A stretch of DNA of 64,000 nucleotides, from the NCBI GenBank assembly GCA_964020085.1, contig OZ026601.1:29240618-29304617 (forward strand), in the 5' to 3' direction. The first letter of the stretch is position 1, and each line of letters opens with the position of its first letter. The notes beneath the pieces are model-generated. The model ran no database searches. It was given only the letters and a program-made list of their open reading frames with translations, and had not been told where the DNA came from. The translations under genes and the position numbers were made by a program. This DNA comes from Micromussa lordhowensis (taxonomy: Eukaryota > Cnidaria > Anthozoa > Scleractinia > Lobophylliidae). This document shows, piece after piece, positions 13,501-26,200 of the stretch.

Positions 13501-16500
13501 TAATTAGTATGCACTTAAAGTGCAAAGATAGGACAACATTTTGCTGCAAACTGCGGCTCCATAAGTGTCCGTATAGCCGAGTTATGACAAATTTGGCAAG
13601 GACACCTAAATCGGCTATTTTCTGAGATTTTGCCAAGGGGGGACCAAGGGAAAATGCTCAAAAAAGTAGGCCGACTATAGGGGCTTCAAAAACACCCTGG
13701 CGCAAATGGCATCATCTGTTAATTAGTATGCACTTGAAGTGCAAACATAGGACAACATTTTGCTGCAAACTGCGGCTCCATAAGTTTCCGTATAGCCGAG
13801 TTATGACAAATTTGGCAAGGACACCTAAATCGGCCATTTTCTGAGATTTTGCCAAGGGGGGACCAAGGGAAAATGCTCAAAAAAGTAGGCCGACTTTAGG
13901 GGCTTCAAAAACATCCTGGCACAAATGGCATCATCTCCTAATTAGTATGCACTTAAAGTGCAAAGATAGGACAACATTTTGCTGCAAACTGCGGCTCCAT
14001 AAGTGTCCATATAGCCGAGTTATGACAAATTTGGCAAGGACACCTAAATCGGCTATTTTCTGAGATTTTGCCAAGGGGGGACCAAGGGAAAATGCTCAAA
14101 AAAGTAGGCCGACTATAAGGGCTTCAAAAACACCCTGGCGCAAATGGCATCATCTCTTAATTAGTATCCACTTGAAGTGCAAAGATAGGACAACATTTTG
14201 CTGCAAACTGCGGCTCCATAAGTGTCCGTATAGCCGAGTTATGACAAATTTGGCAAGGTTACTTAAATCGGCCCTTTTCTGAGATTTTGCCAAGGGGGGA
14301 CCAAGGGAAAATGCTCAAAAAAGCAGGCCGACTATAGGGGCTTCAAAAACACCCTGGCGCAAATGGCATCATCTCCTAATTAGCATGCACTTGAAGTGCA
14401 AACATAGGACAACATTTTGCTGCAAACTGCGGCTCCATAAGTGTCCGTAGAGCCGCGTTATGACAATTTTCGCAAGGACACCTAAATCGGCCATTTTCTG
14501 AGATTTTGCCAAGGGGGGACAAAGTTAAAATGCTCAAAAAAGTAGGCCGACTATAGGGGCTTCAAAAACATCCTGGCACAAATGGCATCATCTCCTAATT
14601 AGTATGCACTTAAAGTGCAAAGATAGGACAACATTTCGCTGCAAACTGCGGCTCCATAAGTGTCCGTATAGCCGAGTTATGACAAATTTGGCCAGGACAC
14701 CTAAATCGGCTATTTTCTGAGATTTTGCCAAGGGGGGACCAAGGGAAAATGCTCAAAAAAGTAGGCCGACTATAGGGGCTTCAAAAACACCCTGGCGCAA
14801 ATGGCATCATCTCCTACTTAGTATGCACTTGAAGTGCAAACATAGGACAACATTTTGCTGCAAACTGCGGCTCCATAAGTGTCCGTATAGCCGAGTTATG
14901 ACAAATTTGGCAAGGACACCTAAATCGGCCATTTTCTGAGATTTTGCCAAGGGGGGACCAAGGAAAAATGCTCAAAAAAGTAGGCCGACTATAGAGGCTT
15001 CAAAAACATCCTGGCACAAATGGCATCATCTCCTAATTAGTATGCACTTGAAGTGCAAACATAGGACAACATTTTGCTGCAAACTGCGGCTCCATAAGTG
15101 TCCGTATAGCCGAGTTATGACAAATTTGCAAGGATACCTAAATCGGCCATTTTCTGAGATTTTGCCAAGGGGGGACCAAGGAAAAGTGCTCAAAAAAGTA
15201 GGCCGACTATACGGGCTTCAAAAACATCCTGGCACAAATGGCATCATCTCCTAATTAGTATGCACTTGAAGTACAAACATAGGACAACATTTTGCTGCAA
15301 ACTGCGGCTCCATAAGTGTCCGTATAGCCGAGTTATGACAAATTTGGCAAGGACACCTAAATCGGCCATTTTCTGAGATTTTGCCAAGGGGGGACCAAGG
15401 GAAACTGCTCAAAAAAATAAGTAGGCCGACTATACGGGCTTCAAAAACATCCTGGCACAAATGGCATCATCTCCTAATTAGTATGCACTTGAAGTACAAA
15501 CATAGGACAACATTTTGCTGCAAACTGCGGCTCCATAAGTGTCCGTATAGCCTAGTTATGACAAATTTGGCAAGGTTACTTAAATCGGCCCTTTTCTGAG
15601 ATTTTGCCAAGGGGGGACCAAGGGAAAATGCTCAAAAAAGTAGGCCGACTATAGGGGTTTCAAAAACACCCTAGCGCAAATGGCATCATCTCCTAATTAG
15701 TATGCACCTGAAGTGCAAAGATAGGACAACATTTTGCTGCAAACTGCGGCTCCATAAGTGTCCGTATAGCCGCGTTATGACAAATTTGGCAAGGACACCT
15801 AAATCGGCCATTTTCTAAGATTTTGCCAAGGGGGGACCAAGGGAAAATGCTCAAAAAAGTAGGCCGACTATAGGGGCTTCAAAAACACCCTGGCGCAAAT
15901 GGCATCATCTCTTAATTAGTATGCACTTGAGGTGCAAACATAGGACAACATTTTGCTGCAAACTGCGGCTCCATAAGTGTCCGTATAGCCGAGTTATGAC
16001 AAATTTGGCAAGGTTACTTAAATCGGCCATTTTCTGAGATTTTGCCAAGGGGGGACTAAGGGAAAATGCTCAAAAAGGTAGGCCGACTATAGGGGCTTCA
16101 AAAACATCCTGGCACAAATGGCATCATCTCCTAATTAGTATGCACTTAAAGTGCAAAGATAGGACAACATTTTGCTGCAAACTGCGGCTCCATAAGTGTC
16201 CGTATAGCCGAGTTATGACAAATTTGGCAAGGACACCTAAATCGGCTATTTTCTGAGATTTTGCCAAGGGGGGACCAAGGGAAAATGCTCAAAAAAGTAG
16301 GCCGACTATAGGGGCTTCAAAAACACCCTGGCGCAAATGGCATCATCTGTTAATTAGTATGCACTTGAAGTGCAAACATAGGACAACATTTTGCTGCAAA
16401 CTGCGGCTCCATAAGTGTCCGTAGAGCCGCGTTATGACAATTTTGGCAAGGACACCTAAATCGGCCATTTTCTGAGATTTTGCCAAGGGGGGACAAAGGG

Positions 16501-17339
16501 AAAATGCTCAAAAAAGTAGGCCGACTATAGGGGCTTCAAAAACATCCTGGCACAAATGGCATCATCTCCTAATTAGTATGCACTTAAAGTGCAAAGATAG
16601 GACAACATTTTGCTGCAAACTGCGGCTCCATAAGTGTCCGTATAGCCGAGTTATGACAAATTTGGCAAGGACACCTAAATCGGCTATTTTCTGAGATTTT
16701 GCCAAGGGGGGACCAAGGGAAAATGCTAAAAAAAGTAGGCCGACTATAGGGGCTTCAAAAACACCCTGGCGCAAATGGCATCATCTCTTAATTAGTATGC
16801 ACTTGAAGTGCAAACATAGGACAACATTTTTCTGCAAACTGCGGCTCCATAAGTGTCCGTATAGCCGAGTTATGACAAATTTGGCAAGGTTACTTAAATC
16901 GGCCCTTTTCTGAGATTTTGCCAAGGGGGGACCAAGGGAAAATGCTCAAAAAAGCAGGCCGACTATAGGGGCTTCAAAAACACCCTGGCGCAAATGGCAT
17001 CATCTCCTAATTAGCATGCACTTGAAGTGCAAACATAGGACAACATTTTGCTGCAAACTGCGGCTCCATAAGTGTCCGTAGAGCCGCGTTATGACAATTT
17101 TGGCAAGGACACCTAAATCGGCCATTTTCTGAGATTTTGCCAAGGGGGGACAAAGGGAAAATGCTCAAAAAAGTAGGCCGACTATAGGGGCTTCAAAAAC
17201 ATCCTGGCACAAATGGCATCATCTCCTAATTAGTATGCACTTAAAGTGCAAAGATAGGACAACATTTCGCTGCAAACTGCGGCTCCATAAGTGTCCGTAT
17301 AGCCGAGTTATGACAAATTTGGCAAGGACACCTAAATCG
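10514..17339. repeat. Satellite block A, copy 2 (about 6.8 kb)
   Basis: This is the second copy of the block at 2,185-9,233, in the same orientation and with the same order of variant monomers. It lacks one 223 bp monomer that copy 1 has at about 5,040-5,262, which shifts the offset from 8,329 to 8,106 bp. At about 17,339 the copies part: copy 1 runs on into a CCATTTTTTGAG/CCACGGGGGTACC monomer and copy 2 into a CTATTTTCTGAG monomer. Confidence 0.85.
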
Positions 17340-19601
17340 GCTATTTTCTGAGATTTTGCCAAGGGGGGACCAAGGGAAAATGCTCAAAAAAGTAGGCCGA
17401 CTATAAGGGCTTCAAAAACACCCTGGCGCAAATGGCATCATCTCTTAATTAGTATCCACTTGAAGTGCAAAGATAGGACAACATTTTGCTGCAAACTGCG
17501 GCTCCATAAGTGTCCGTATAGCCGAGTTATGACAAATTTGGCAAGGTTACTTAAATCGGCCCTTTTCTGAGATTTTGCCAAGGGGGGACCAAGGGAAAAT
17601 GCTCAAAAAAGTAGGCCGACTATAGGGGCTTCAAAAACACCCTGGCGCAAATGGCATCATCTCCTAATTAGCATGCACTTGAAGTGCAAACATAGGACAA
17701 CATTTTGCTGCAAACTGCGGCTCCATAAGTGTCCGTAGAGCCGCGTTATGACAATTTTGGCAAGGACACCTAAATCGGCCATTTTCTGAGATTTTGCCAA
17801 GGGGGGACAAAGGGAAAATGCTCAAAAAAGTAGGCCGACTATAGGGGCTTCAAAAACATCCTGGCACAAATGGCATCATCTCCTAATTAGTATGCACTTA
17901 AAGTGCAAAGATAGGACAACATTTTGCTGCAAACTGCGGCTCCATAAGTGTCCGTATAGCCGAGTTATGACAAATTTGGCAAGGACACCTAAATCGGCTA
18001 TTTTCTGAGATTTTGCCAAGGGGGGACCAAGGGAAAATGCTCAAAAAAGTAGGCCGACTATAGGGGCTTCAAAAACACCCTGGCGCAAATGGCATCATCT
18101 CTTAATTAGTATGCACTTGAAGTGCAAACATAGGACAACATTTTTCTGCAAACTGCGGCTCCATAAGTGTCCGTATAGCCGAGTTATGACAAATTTGGCA
18201 AGGTTACTTAAATCGGCCCTTTTCTGAGATTTTGCCAAGGGGGGACCAAGGGAAAATGCTCAAAAAAGTAGGCCGATTATAGGGGCTTCAAAAACACCCT
18301 GGCGCAAATGGCATCATCTCCTAATTAGTATGCACTTGAAGTGCAAACATAGGACAACATTTTGCTGCAAACTGCGGCTCCATAAGTGTCCGTATAGCCG
18401 CGTTATGACAAATTTGGCAAGGTTACTTAAATCGGCCCTTTTCGGAGATTTTGCCAAGGGGGGACCAAGGGAAAATGCTTACAAAAGTAGGCCGACTATA
18501 GGGGCTTCAAAAACACCCTGGCGCAAATGGCATCATCTCCTAATTAGTATGCACTTGAAGTGCAAACATAGGACAACATTTTGCTGCAAACTGCGGCTCC
18601 ATAAGTGTCCGTATAGCCGAGTTATGACAAATTTGGCAAGGTTACTTAAATCGGCCCTTTTCTGAGATTTTGCTAAGGGGGGACCAAGGGAAAATGCTAA
18701 AAAAAGTAGGCCGACTATAGGGGCTTCAAAAACACCCTGGCGCAAATGGCATCATCTCCTAATTAGTATGCACTTGAAGTGCAAACATAGGACAACATTT
18801 TGCTGCAAACTGCGGCTCCATAAGTGTCCATATAGCCCAGTTATGACAAATTTGGCAAGGACACCTAAATCGGCCATTTTCTGAGATTTTGCCAAGGGGG
18901 GACCAAGGGAAAATGCTAAAAAAAGTAGGCCGACTATAGGGGCTTCAAAAACACCCTGGCGCAAATGGCATCATCTCCTAACTAGTATGCACTTGAAGTG
19001 CAAACATAGGACAACATTTTGCTGGAAACTGCGGCTCCATAAGTGTCCATATAGCCCAGTTATGACAAATTTGCCAAGGACACCTAAATCGGCCATTTTC
19101 TGAGATTTTGCCAAGGGGGGACCAAGGGAAAATGCTCAAAAAAGTAGGCCGACTATACGGGCTTCAAAAACATGCTGGCACAAATGGCATCATCTCCTAA
19201 TTAGTATGCACTTAAAGTGCAAAGATAATTTAGCATTTTGCTGCAAACTGCGGCTCCATAAGTGTCCGTATAGCCGAGTTATGACAAATTTGGCAAGGAC
19301 ACCTAAATCGGCTATTTTCTGAGATTTTGCCAAGGGGGGACCAAGGGAAAATGCTCAAAAAAGTAGGCCAACTATAGGGGCTTCAAAAACATCCTGGCGC
19401 AAATGGCATCATCTCCTAATTAGTATGCACTTGAAGTGCAAACATAGGACAACATTTTGCTGCAAACTGCGGCTCCATAAGTGTCCGTAGAGCCGCGGTA
19501 TGACAAATTTGGCAAGGACACCTAAATCGGCCATTTTCTGACATTTTGCCAAGGGGGGACCAAGGGAAAATGCTCAAAAAAGTAGGCCGACTATAGGGGC
19601 G

Positions 19602-20234
19602 TCAAAAACATCCTGGCGCAAATGGCATCATCTCCTTATTAGTATGCACTTGAAGTGGAAACATAGGACAACATTTTGCTGCAAACTGCGGCTCCATAAG
19701 TGTCCGTATAGCCGAGTTATGACAAATTTGGCAAGGACACCTAAATCGGCCATTTTTTGAGATTTTGCCAAGGGGGGACCAAGGGAAAATGCTCAAAAAA
19801 GTAGGCCGACTATAGGGGCTTCAAAAACACCCTGGCGCAAATGGCATCATCTCCTTATTAGAATGCACTTGAAGTGGAAACATAGGACAACATTTTGCTG
19901 CAAACTGCGGCTCCATAAGTGTCCGTATAGCCGAGTTATGACAAATTTGGCAAGGACACCTAAATCGGCCATTTTTTGAGATTTTGCCAAGGGGGGACCA
20001 AGGGAAAATGCTCAAAAAAGTAGGCCGACTATAGGGGCTTCAAAAACACCCTGGCGCAAATGGCATCATCTCCTTATTAGAATGCACTTGAAGTGGAAAC
20101 ATAGGACAACATTTTGCTGCAAACTGCGGCTCCATAAGTGTCCGTATAGCCGAGTTATGACAAATTTGGCAAGGACACCTAAATCGGCCATTTTTTGAGA
20201 TTTTGCCACGGGGGTACCAAGGGAAAATGCTCAA
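19602..20234. repeat. Landmark monomer group (GTGGAAACAT / CCATTTTTTGAG class), first of six
   Basis: Three consecutive monomers of a distinctive class carry CTCCTTATTAG, AAGTGGAAACAT and GGCCATTTTTTGAG. A unit reading GGGGCGTCAAAAAC precedes the group and a CGG(A)GG(T)ACC monomer closes it. Pairs of the same class recur at about 22,670, 31,650, 36,905, 44,135 and 48,737. The spacings (3,068, 8,980, 5,255, 7,230 and about 4,602 bp) are near 14, 41, 24, 33 and 21 monomers. This first group has three members where later groups have two, which fits loss or gain of a single monomer by unequal exchange. Confidence 0.8.
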
Positions 20235-23200
20235 AAAAGTAGGCCGACTATAGGGGCTTCAAAAACACCCTGGCGCAAATGGCATCATCTCCTAATTAGT
20301 ATGCACTTGAAGTGCAAACATAGGACAACATTTTGCTGCAAACTGCGGCTCCATAAGTGTCCGTATAGCCGCGTTATGACAAATTTGGCAAGGTTACTTA
20401 AATCGGCCCTTTTCGGAGATTTTGCCAAGGGGGGACCAAGGGAAAATGCTCAAAAAAGTAAGCCGACTATAGGGGCTTCAAAAACACCCTGGCGCAAATG
20501 GCATCATCTCCTAATTAGTATGCACTTGAAGTGCAAACATAGGACAACATTTTGCTGCAAACTGCGGCTCCATAAGTGTCCGTATAGCCGAGTTATGACA
20601 AATTTGGCAAGCTTACTTAAATCGGCCCTTTTCTGAGATTTTGCCAAGGGGGGACCAAGGGAAAACGCTAAAAAAAGTAGGCCGACTATAGGGGCTTCAA
20701 AAACACCCTGGCGCAAATGGCATCATCTCCTAATTAGTATGCACTTGAAGTGCAAACATAGGACAACATTTTGCTGCAAACTGCGGCTCCATAAGTGTCC
20801 ATATAGCCCAGTTATGACAAATTTGGCAAGGACACCTAAATCGGCCATTTTCTGAGATTTTGCCAAGGGGGGACCAAGGGAAAATGCTCAAAAAAGTAGG
20901 CCGACTAAAGGGGGTTCAAAAACACCCTGGCGCAAATGGCATCATCTCCTAATTAGTATGCACTTGAAGTGCAAACATAGGACAACATTTTGCTGCAAAC
21001 TGCGGCTCCATAAGTGTCCATATAGCCCAGTTATGACAAATTTGGCAAGGACACCTAAATCGGCCATTTTCTGAGATTTTGCCAAGGGGGGACCAAGGGA
21101 AAATGCTCAAAAAAGTAGGCCGACTATAGGGGCTTCAAAAACACCCTGGCGCAAAGGGCATCAGCTCCTAATTAGTATGCACTTGAAGTGCAAACATAGG
21201 ACAACATTTTGCTGCAAACTGCGGCTCCATAAGTGTCCGTATAGCCGAGTTATGACAAATTTGGCAAGGTTACTTAAATCGGCCCTTTTGTGAGATTTTG
21301 CCAAAAGGGGGACCAAAGGAAAATGCTCAAAAAAGTAGGCCGACTATAGGGGCTTCAAAAACACCCTGGCGCAAATGGCATCATCTCCTAATTAGTATGC
21401 ACTTGAAGTGCAAACATAGGACAACATTTTTCTGCAAACTGCGGCTCCATAAGTGTCCGTATAGCCGAGTTATGACAAATTTGGCAAGGTTACTTAAATC
21501 GGCCCTTTTCTGAGATTTTGCTAAGGGGGGACCAAGGGAAAATGCTCAAAAAAGGTAGGCCGACTATAGGGGCTTCAAAAACACCCTGGCGCAAATGGCA
21601 TCATCTCCTAATTAGTATGCACCTGAAGTGCAAACATAGGACAACATTTTTCTGCAAACTGCGGCTCCATAAGTGTCCGTAGAGCCGCGTTATGACAAAT
21701 TTGGCAAGGACACCTAAATCGGCCATTTTCTGAGATTTTGCCAAGGGGGGACCAAGGGAAAATGCTCAAAAAAGTAGGCCGACTATAGGGGCTTCAAAAA
21801 CACCCTGGCACAAATGGCATCATCTCCTAATTAGTATGCACTTAAAGTTCAAAGATAATTCAACATTTTGCTGCAAACTGCGGCTCCATAAGTGTCCGTA
21901 TAGCCGAGTAATGACAAATTTGGCAAGGACACCTAAATCGGCTATTTTCTGAGATTTTGCCAAGGGGGGACCAAGGGAAAATGCTCAAAAAAGTAGGCCG
22001 ACTATAGGGGCTTCAAAAACACCCTGGCGCAAATGGCATCACCTCCTAATTAATATGCACTTGAAGTGCAAACATAGGACAACATTTTTCTGCAAACTGC
22101 GGCTCCATAAGTGTCCGTAGAGCCGCGTTATGACAAATTTGGCAAGGACACCTAAATCGGCCATTTTCTGAGATTTTGCCAAGGGGGGACCAAGGGAAAA
22201 TGCTCAAAAAAGTAGGCCGACTATAGGGGCTTCAAAAACATCCTGGCGCAAATGGCATCATCTCCTAATTAGTATGCACTTGAAGTGCAAACATAGGACA
22301 ACATTTTTCTGCAAACTGCGGCTCCATAAGTGTCCGTATAGCCGAGTTATGACAAATTTGGCAAGGTTACTTAAATCGGCCCTTTTCTGAGATTTTGCTA
22401 AGGGGGGACCAAGGGAAAATGCTCAAAAAAGTAGGCCGACTATAGGGGCTTCAAAAACATCCTGGCGCAAATGGCATCATCTCCTAATTAGTATGCACTT
22501 GAAGTGCAAACATAGGACAACATTTTGCTGCAAACTGCGGCTCCATAAGTGTCCGTAGAGCCGCGGTATGACAAATTTGGCAAGGACACCTAAATCGGCC
22601 ATTTTCTGACATTTTGCCAAGGGGGGACCAAGGGAAAATGCTCAAAAAAGTAGGCCGACTATAGGGGCGTCAAAAACATCCTGGCGCAAATGGCATCATC
22701 TCCTTATTAGTATGCACTTGAAGTGGAAACATAGGACAACATTTTGCTGCAAACTGCGGCTCCATAAGTGTCCGTATAGCCGAGTTATGACAAATTTGGC
22801 AAGGACACCTAAATCGGCCATTTTTTGAGATTTTGCCAAGGGGGGACCAAGGGAAAATGCTCAAAAAAGTAGGCCGACTATAGGGGCTTCAAAAACACCC
22901 TGGCGCAAATGGCATCATCTCCTTATTAGTATGCACTTGAAGTGGAAACATAGGACAACATTTTGCTGCAAACTGCGGCTCCATAAGTGTCCGTATAGCC
23001 GAGTTATGACAAATTTGGCAAGGACACCTAAATCGGCCATTTTTTGAGATTTTGCCACGGGGGTACCAAGGGAAAATGCTCAAAAAAGTAGGCCGACTAT
23101 AGGGGCTTCAAAAACACCCTGGCGCAAATGGCATCATCTCCTAATTAGTATGCACTTGAAGTGCAAACATAGGACAACATTTTGCTGCAAACTGCGGCTC

Positions 23201-26200
23201 CATAAGTGTCCGTATAGCCGCGTTATGACAAATTTGGCAAGGTTACTTAAATCGGCCCTTTTCGGAGATTTTGCCAAGGGGGGACCAAGGGAAAATGCTC
23301 AAAAAAGTAAGCCGACTATAGGGGCTTCAAAAACACCCTGGCGCAAATGGCATCATCTCCTAATTAGTATGCACTTGAAGTGCAAACATAGGACAACATT
23401 TTGCTGCAAACTGCGGCTCCATAAGTGTCCGTATAGCCGAGTTATGACAAATTTGGCAAGGTTACTTAAATCGGCCCTTTTCTGAGATTTTGCTAAGGGG
23501 GGACCAAGGGAAAACGCTAAAAAAAGTAGGCCGACTATAGGGGCTTCAAAAACACCCTGGCGCAAATGGCATCATCTCCTAATTAGTATGCACTTGAAGT
23601 GCAAACATAGGACAACATTTTGCTGCAAACTGCGGCTCCATAAGTGTCCATATAGCCCAGTTATGACAAATTTGGCAAGGACACCTAAATCGGCCATTTT
23701 CTGAGATTTTGCCAAGGGGGGACAAAGGGAAAATGCTCAAAAAAGTAGGCCGACTAAAGGGGGTTCAAAAACACCCTGGCGCAAATGGCATCATCTCCTA
23801 ATTAGTATGCACTTGAAGTGCAAACATAGGACAACATTTTGCTGCAAACTGCGGCTCCATAAGTGTCCATATAGCCCAGTTATGACAAATTTGGCAAGGA
23901 CACCTAAATCGGCCATTTTCTGAGATTTTGCCAAGGGGGGACCAAGGGAAAATGCTCAAAAAAGTAGGCCGACTATAGGGGCTTCAAAAACACCCTGGCG
24001 CAAAGGGCATCATCTCCTAATTAGTATGCACTTGAAGTGCAAACATAGGACAACATTTTGCTGCAAACTGCGGCTCCATAAGTGTCCGTATAGCCGCGTT
24101 ATGACAAATTTGGCAAGGTTACTTAAATCGGCCCTTTTGTGAGATTTTGCCAAAAGGGGGACCAAAGGAAAATGCTCAACAAAGTAGGCCGACTATAGGG
24201 GCTTCAAAAACATCCTGGCGCAAATGGCATCATCTCCTAATTAGTATGCACTTGAAGTGCAAACATAGGACAACATTTTTCTGCAAACTGCGGCTCCATA
24301 AGTGTCCGTATAGCCGAGTTATGACAAATTTGGCAAGGTTACTTAAATCGGCCCTTTTCTGAGATTTTGCTAAGGGGGGACCAAGGGAAAATGCTCAAAA
24401 AAGGTAGGCCGACTATAGGGGCTTCAAAAACACCCTGGCGCAAATGGCATCATCTCCTAATTAGTATGCACCTGAAGTGCAAACATAGGACAACATTTTT
24501 CTGCAAACTGCGGCTCCATAAGTGTCCGTAGAGCCGCGTTATGACAAATTTGGCAAGGACACCTAAATCGGCCATTTTCTGAGATTTTGCCAAGGGGGGA
24601 CCAAGGGAAAATGCTCAAAAAAGTAGGCCGACTATAGGGGCTTCAAAAACACCCTGGCACAAATGGCATCATCTCCTAATTAGTATGCACTTAAAGTTCA
24701 AAGATAATTCAACATTTTGCTGCAAACTGCGGCTCCATAAGTGTCCGTATAGCCGAGTAATGACAAATTTGGCAAGGACACCTAAATCGGCTATTTTCTG
24801 AGATTTTGCCAAGGGGGGACCAAGGGAAAATGCTCAAAAAAGTAGGCCGACTATAGGGGCTTCAAAAACACCCTGGCGCAAATGGCATCACCTCCTAATT
24901 AATATGCACTTGAAGTGCAAACATAGGACAACATTTTTCTGCAAACTGCGGCTCCATAAGTGTCCGTAGAGCCGCGTTATGACAAATTTGGCAAGGACAC
25001 CTAAATCGGCCATTTTCTGAGATTTTGCCAAGGGGGGACCAAGGGAAAATGCTCAAAAAAGTAGGCCGACTATAGGGGCTTCAAAAACATCCTGGCGCAA
25101 ATGGCATCATCTCCTAATTAGTATGCACTTGAAGTGCAAACATAGGACAACATTTTTCTGCAAACTGCGGCTCCATAAGTGTCCGTATAGCCGAGTTATG
25201 ACAAATTTGGCAAGGTTACTTAAATCGGCCCTTTTCTGAGATTTTGCTAAGGGGGGACCAAGGGAAAATGCTCAAAAAAGTAGGCCGACTATAGGGGCTT
25301 CAAAAACACCCTGGCGCGAATGGCATCATCTCCTAATTAGTATGCACCTGAAGTGCAAACATAGGACAACATTTTTCTGCAAACTGCGGCTCCATAAGTG
25401 TCCGTAGAGCCGCGTTATGACAAATTTGGCAAGGACACCTAAATCGGCCATTTTCTGAGATTTTGCCAAGGGGGGACCAAGGGAAAATGCTCAAAAAAGT
25501 AGGCCGACTATAGCGGCTTCAAAAACACCCTGGCACAAATGGCATCATCTCCTAATTAGTATGCACTTAAAGTTCAAAGATAATTCAACATTTTGCTGCA
25601 AACTGCGGCTCCATAAGTGTCCGTATAGCCGAGTTATGACAAATTTGGCAAGGACACCTAAATCGGCTATTTTCTGAGATTTTGCCAAGGGGGGACCAAG
25701 GGAAAATGCTCAAAAAAGTAGGCCGACTATAGGGGCTTCAAAAACACCCTGGCGCAAATGGCATCACCTCCTAATTAATATGCACTTGAAGTGCAAACAT
25801 AGGACAACATTTTTCTGCAAACTGCGGCTCCATAAGTGTCCATATAGCCGAGTTATGACAAATTTGGCAAGGACACCTAAATCGGCTATTTTCTGAGATT
25901 TTGCCAAGGGGGGACCAAGGGAAAATGCTCAAAAAAGTAGGCCGACTATAAGGGCTTCAAAAACACCCTGGCGCAAATGGCATCATCTCTTAATTAGTAT
26001 CCACTTGAAGTGCAAAGATAGGACAACATTTTGCTGCAAACTGCGGCTCCATAAGTGTCCGTATAGCCGAGTTATGACAAATTTGGCAAGGTTACTTAAA
26101 TCGGCCCTTTTCTGAGATTTTGCCAAGGGGGGACCAAGGGAAAATGCTCAAAAAAGCAGGCCGACTATAGGGGCTTCAAAAACACCCTGGCGCAAATGGC

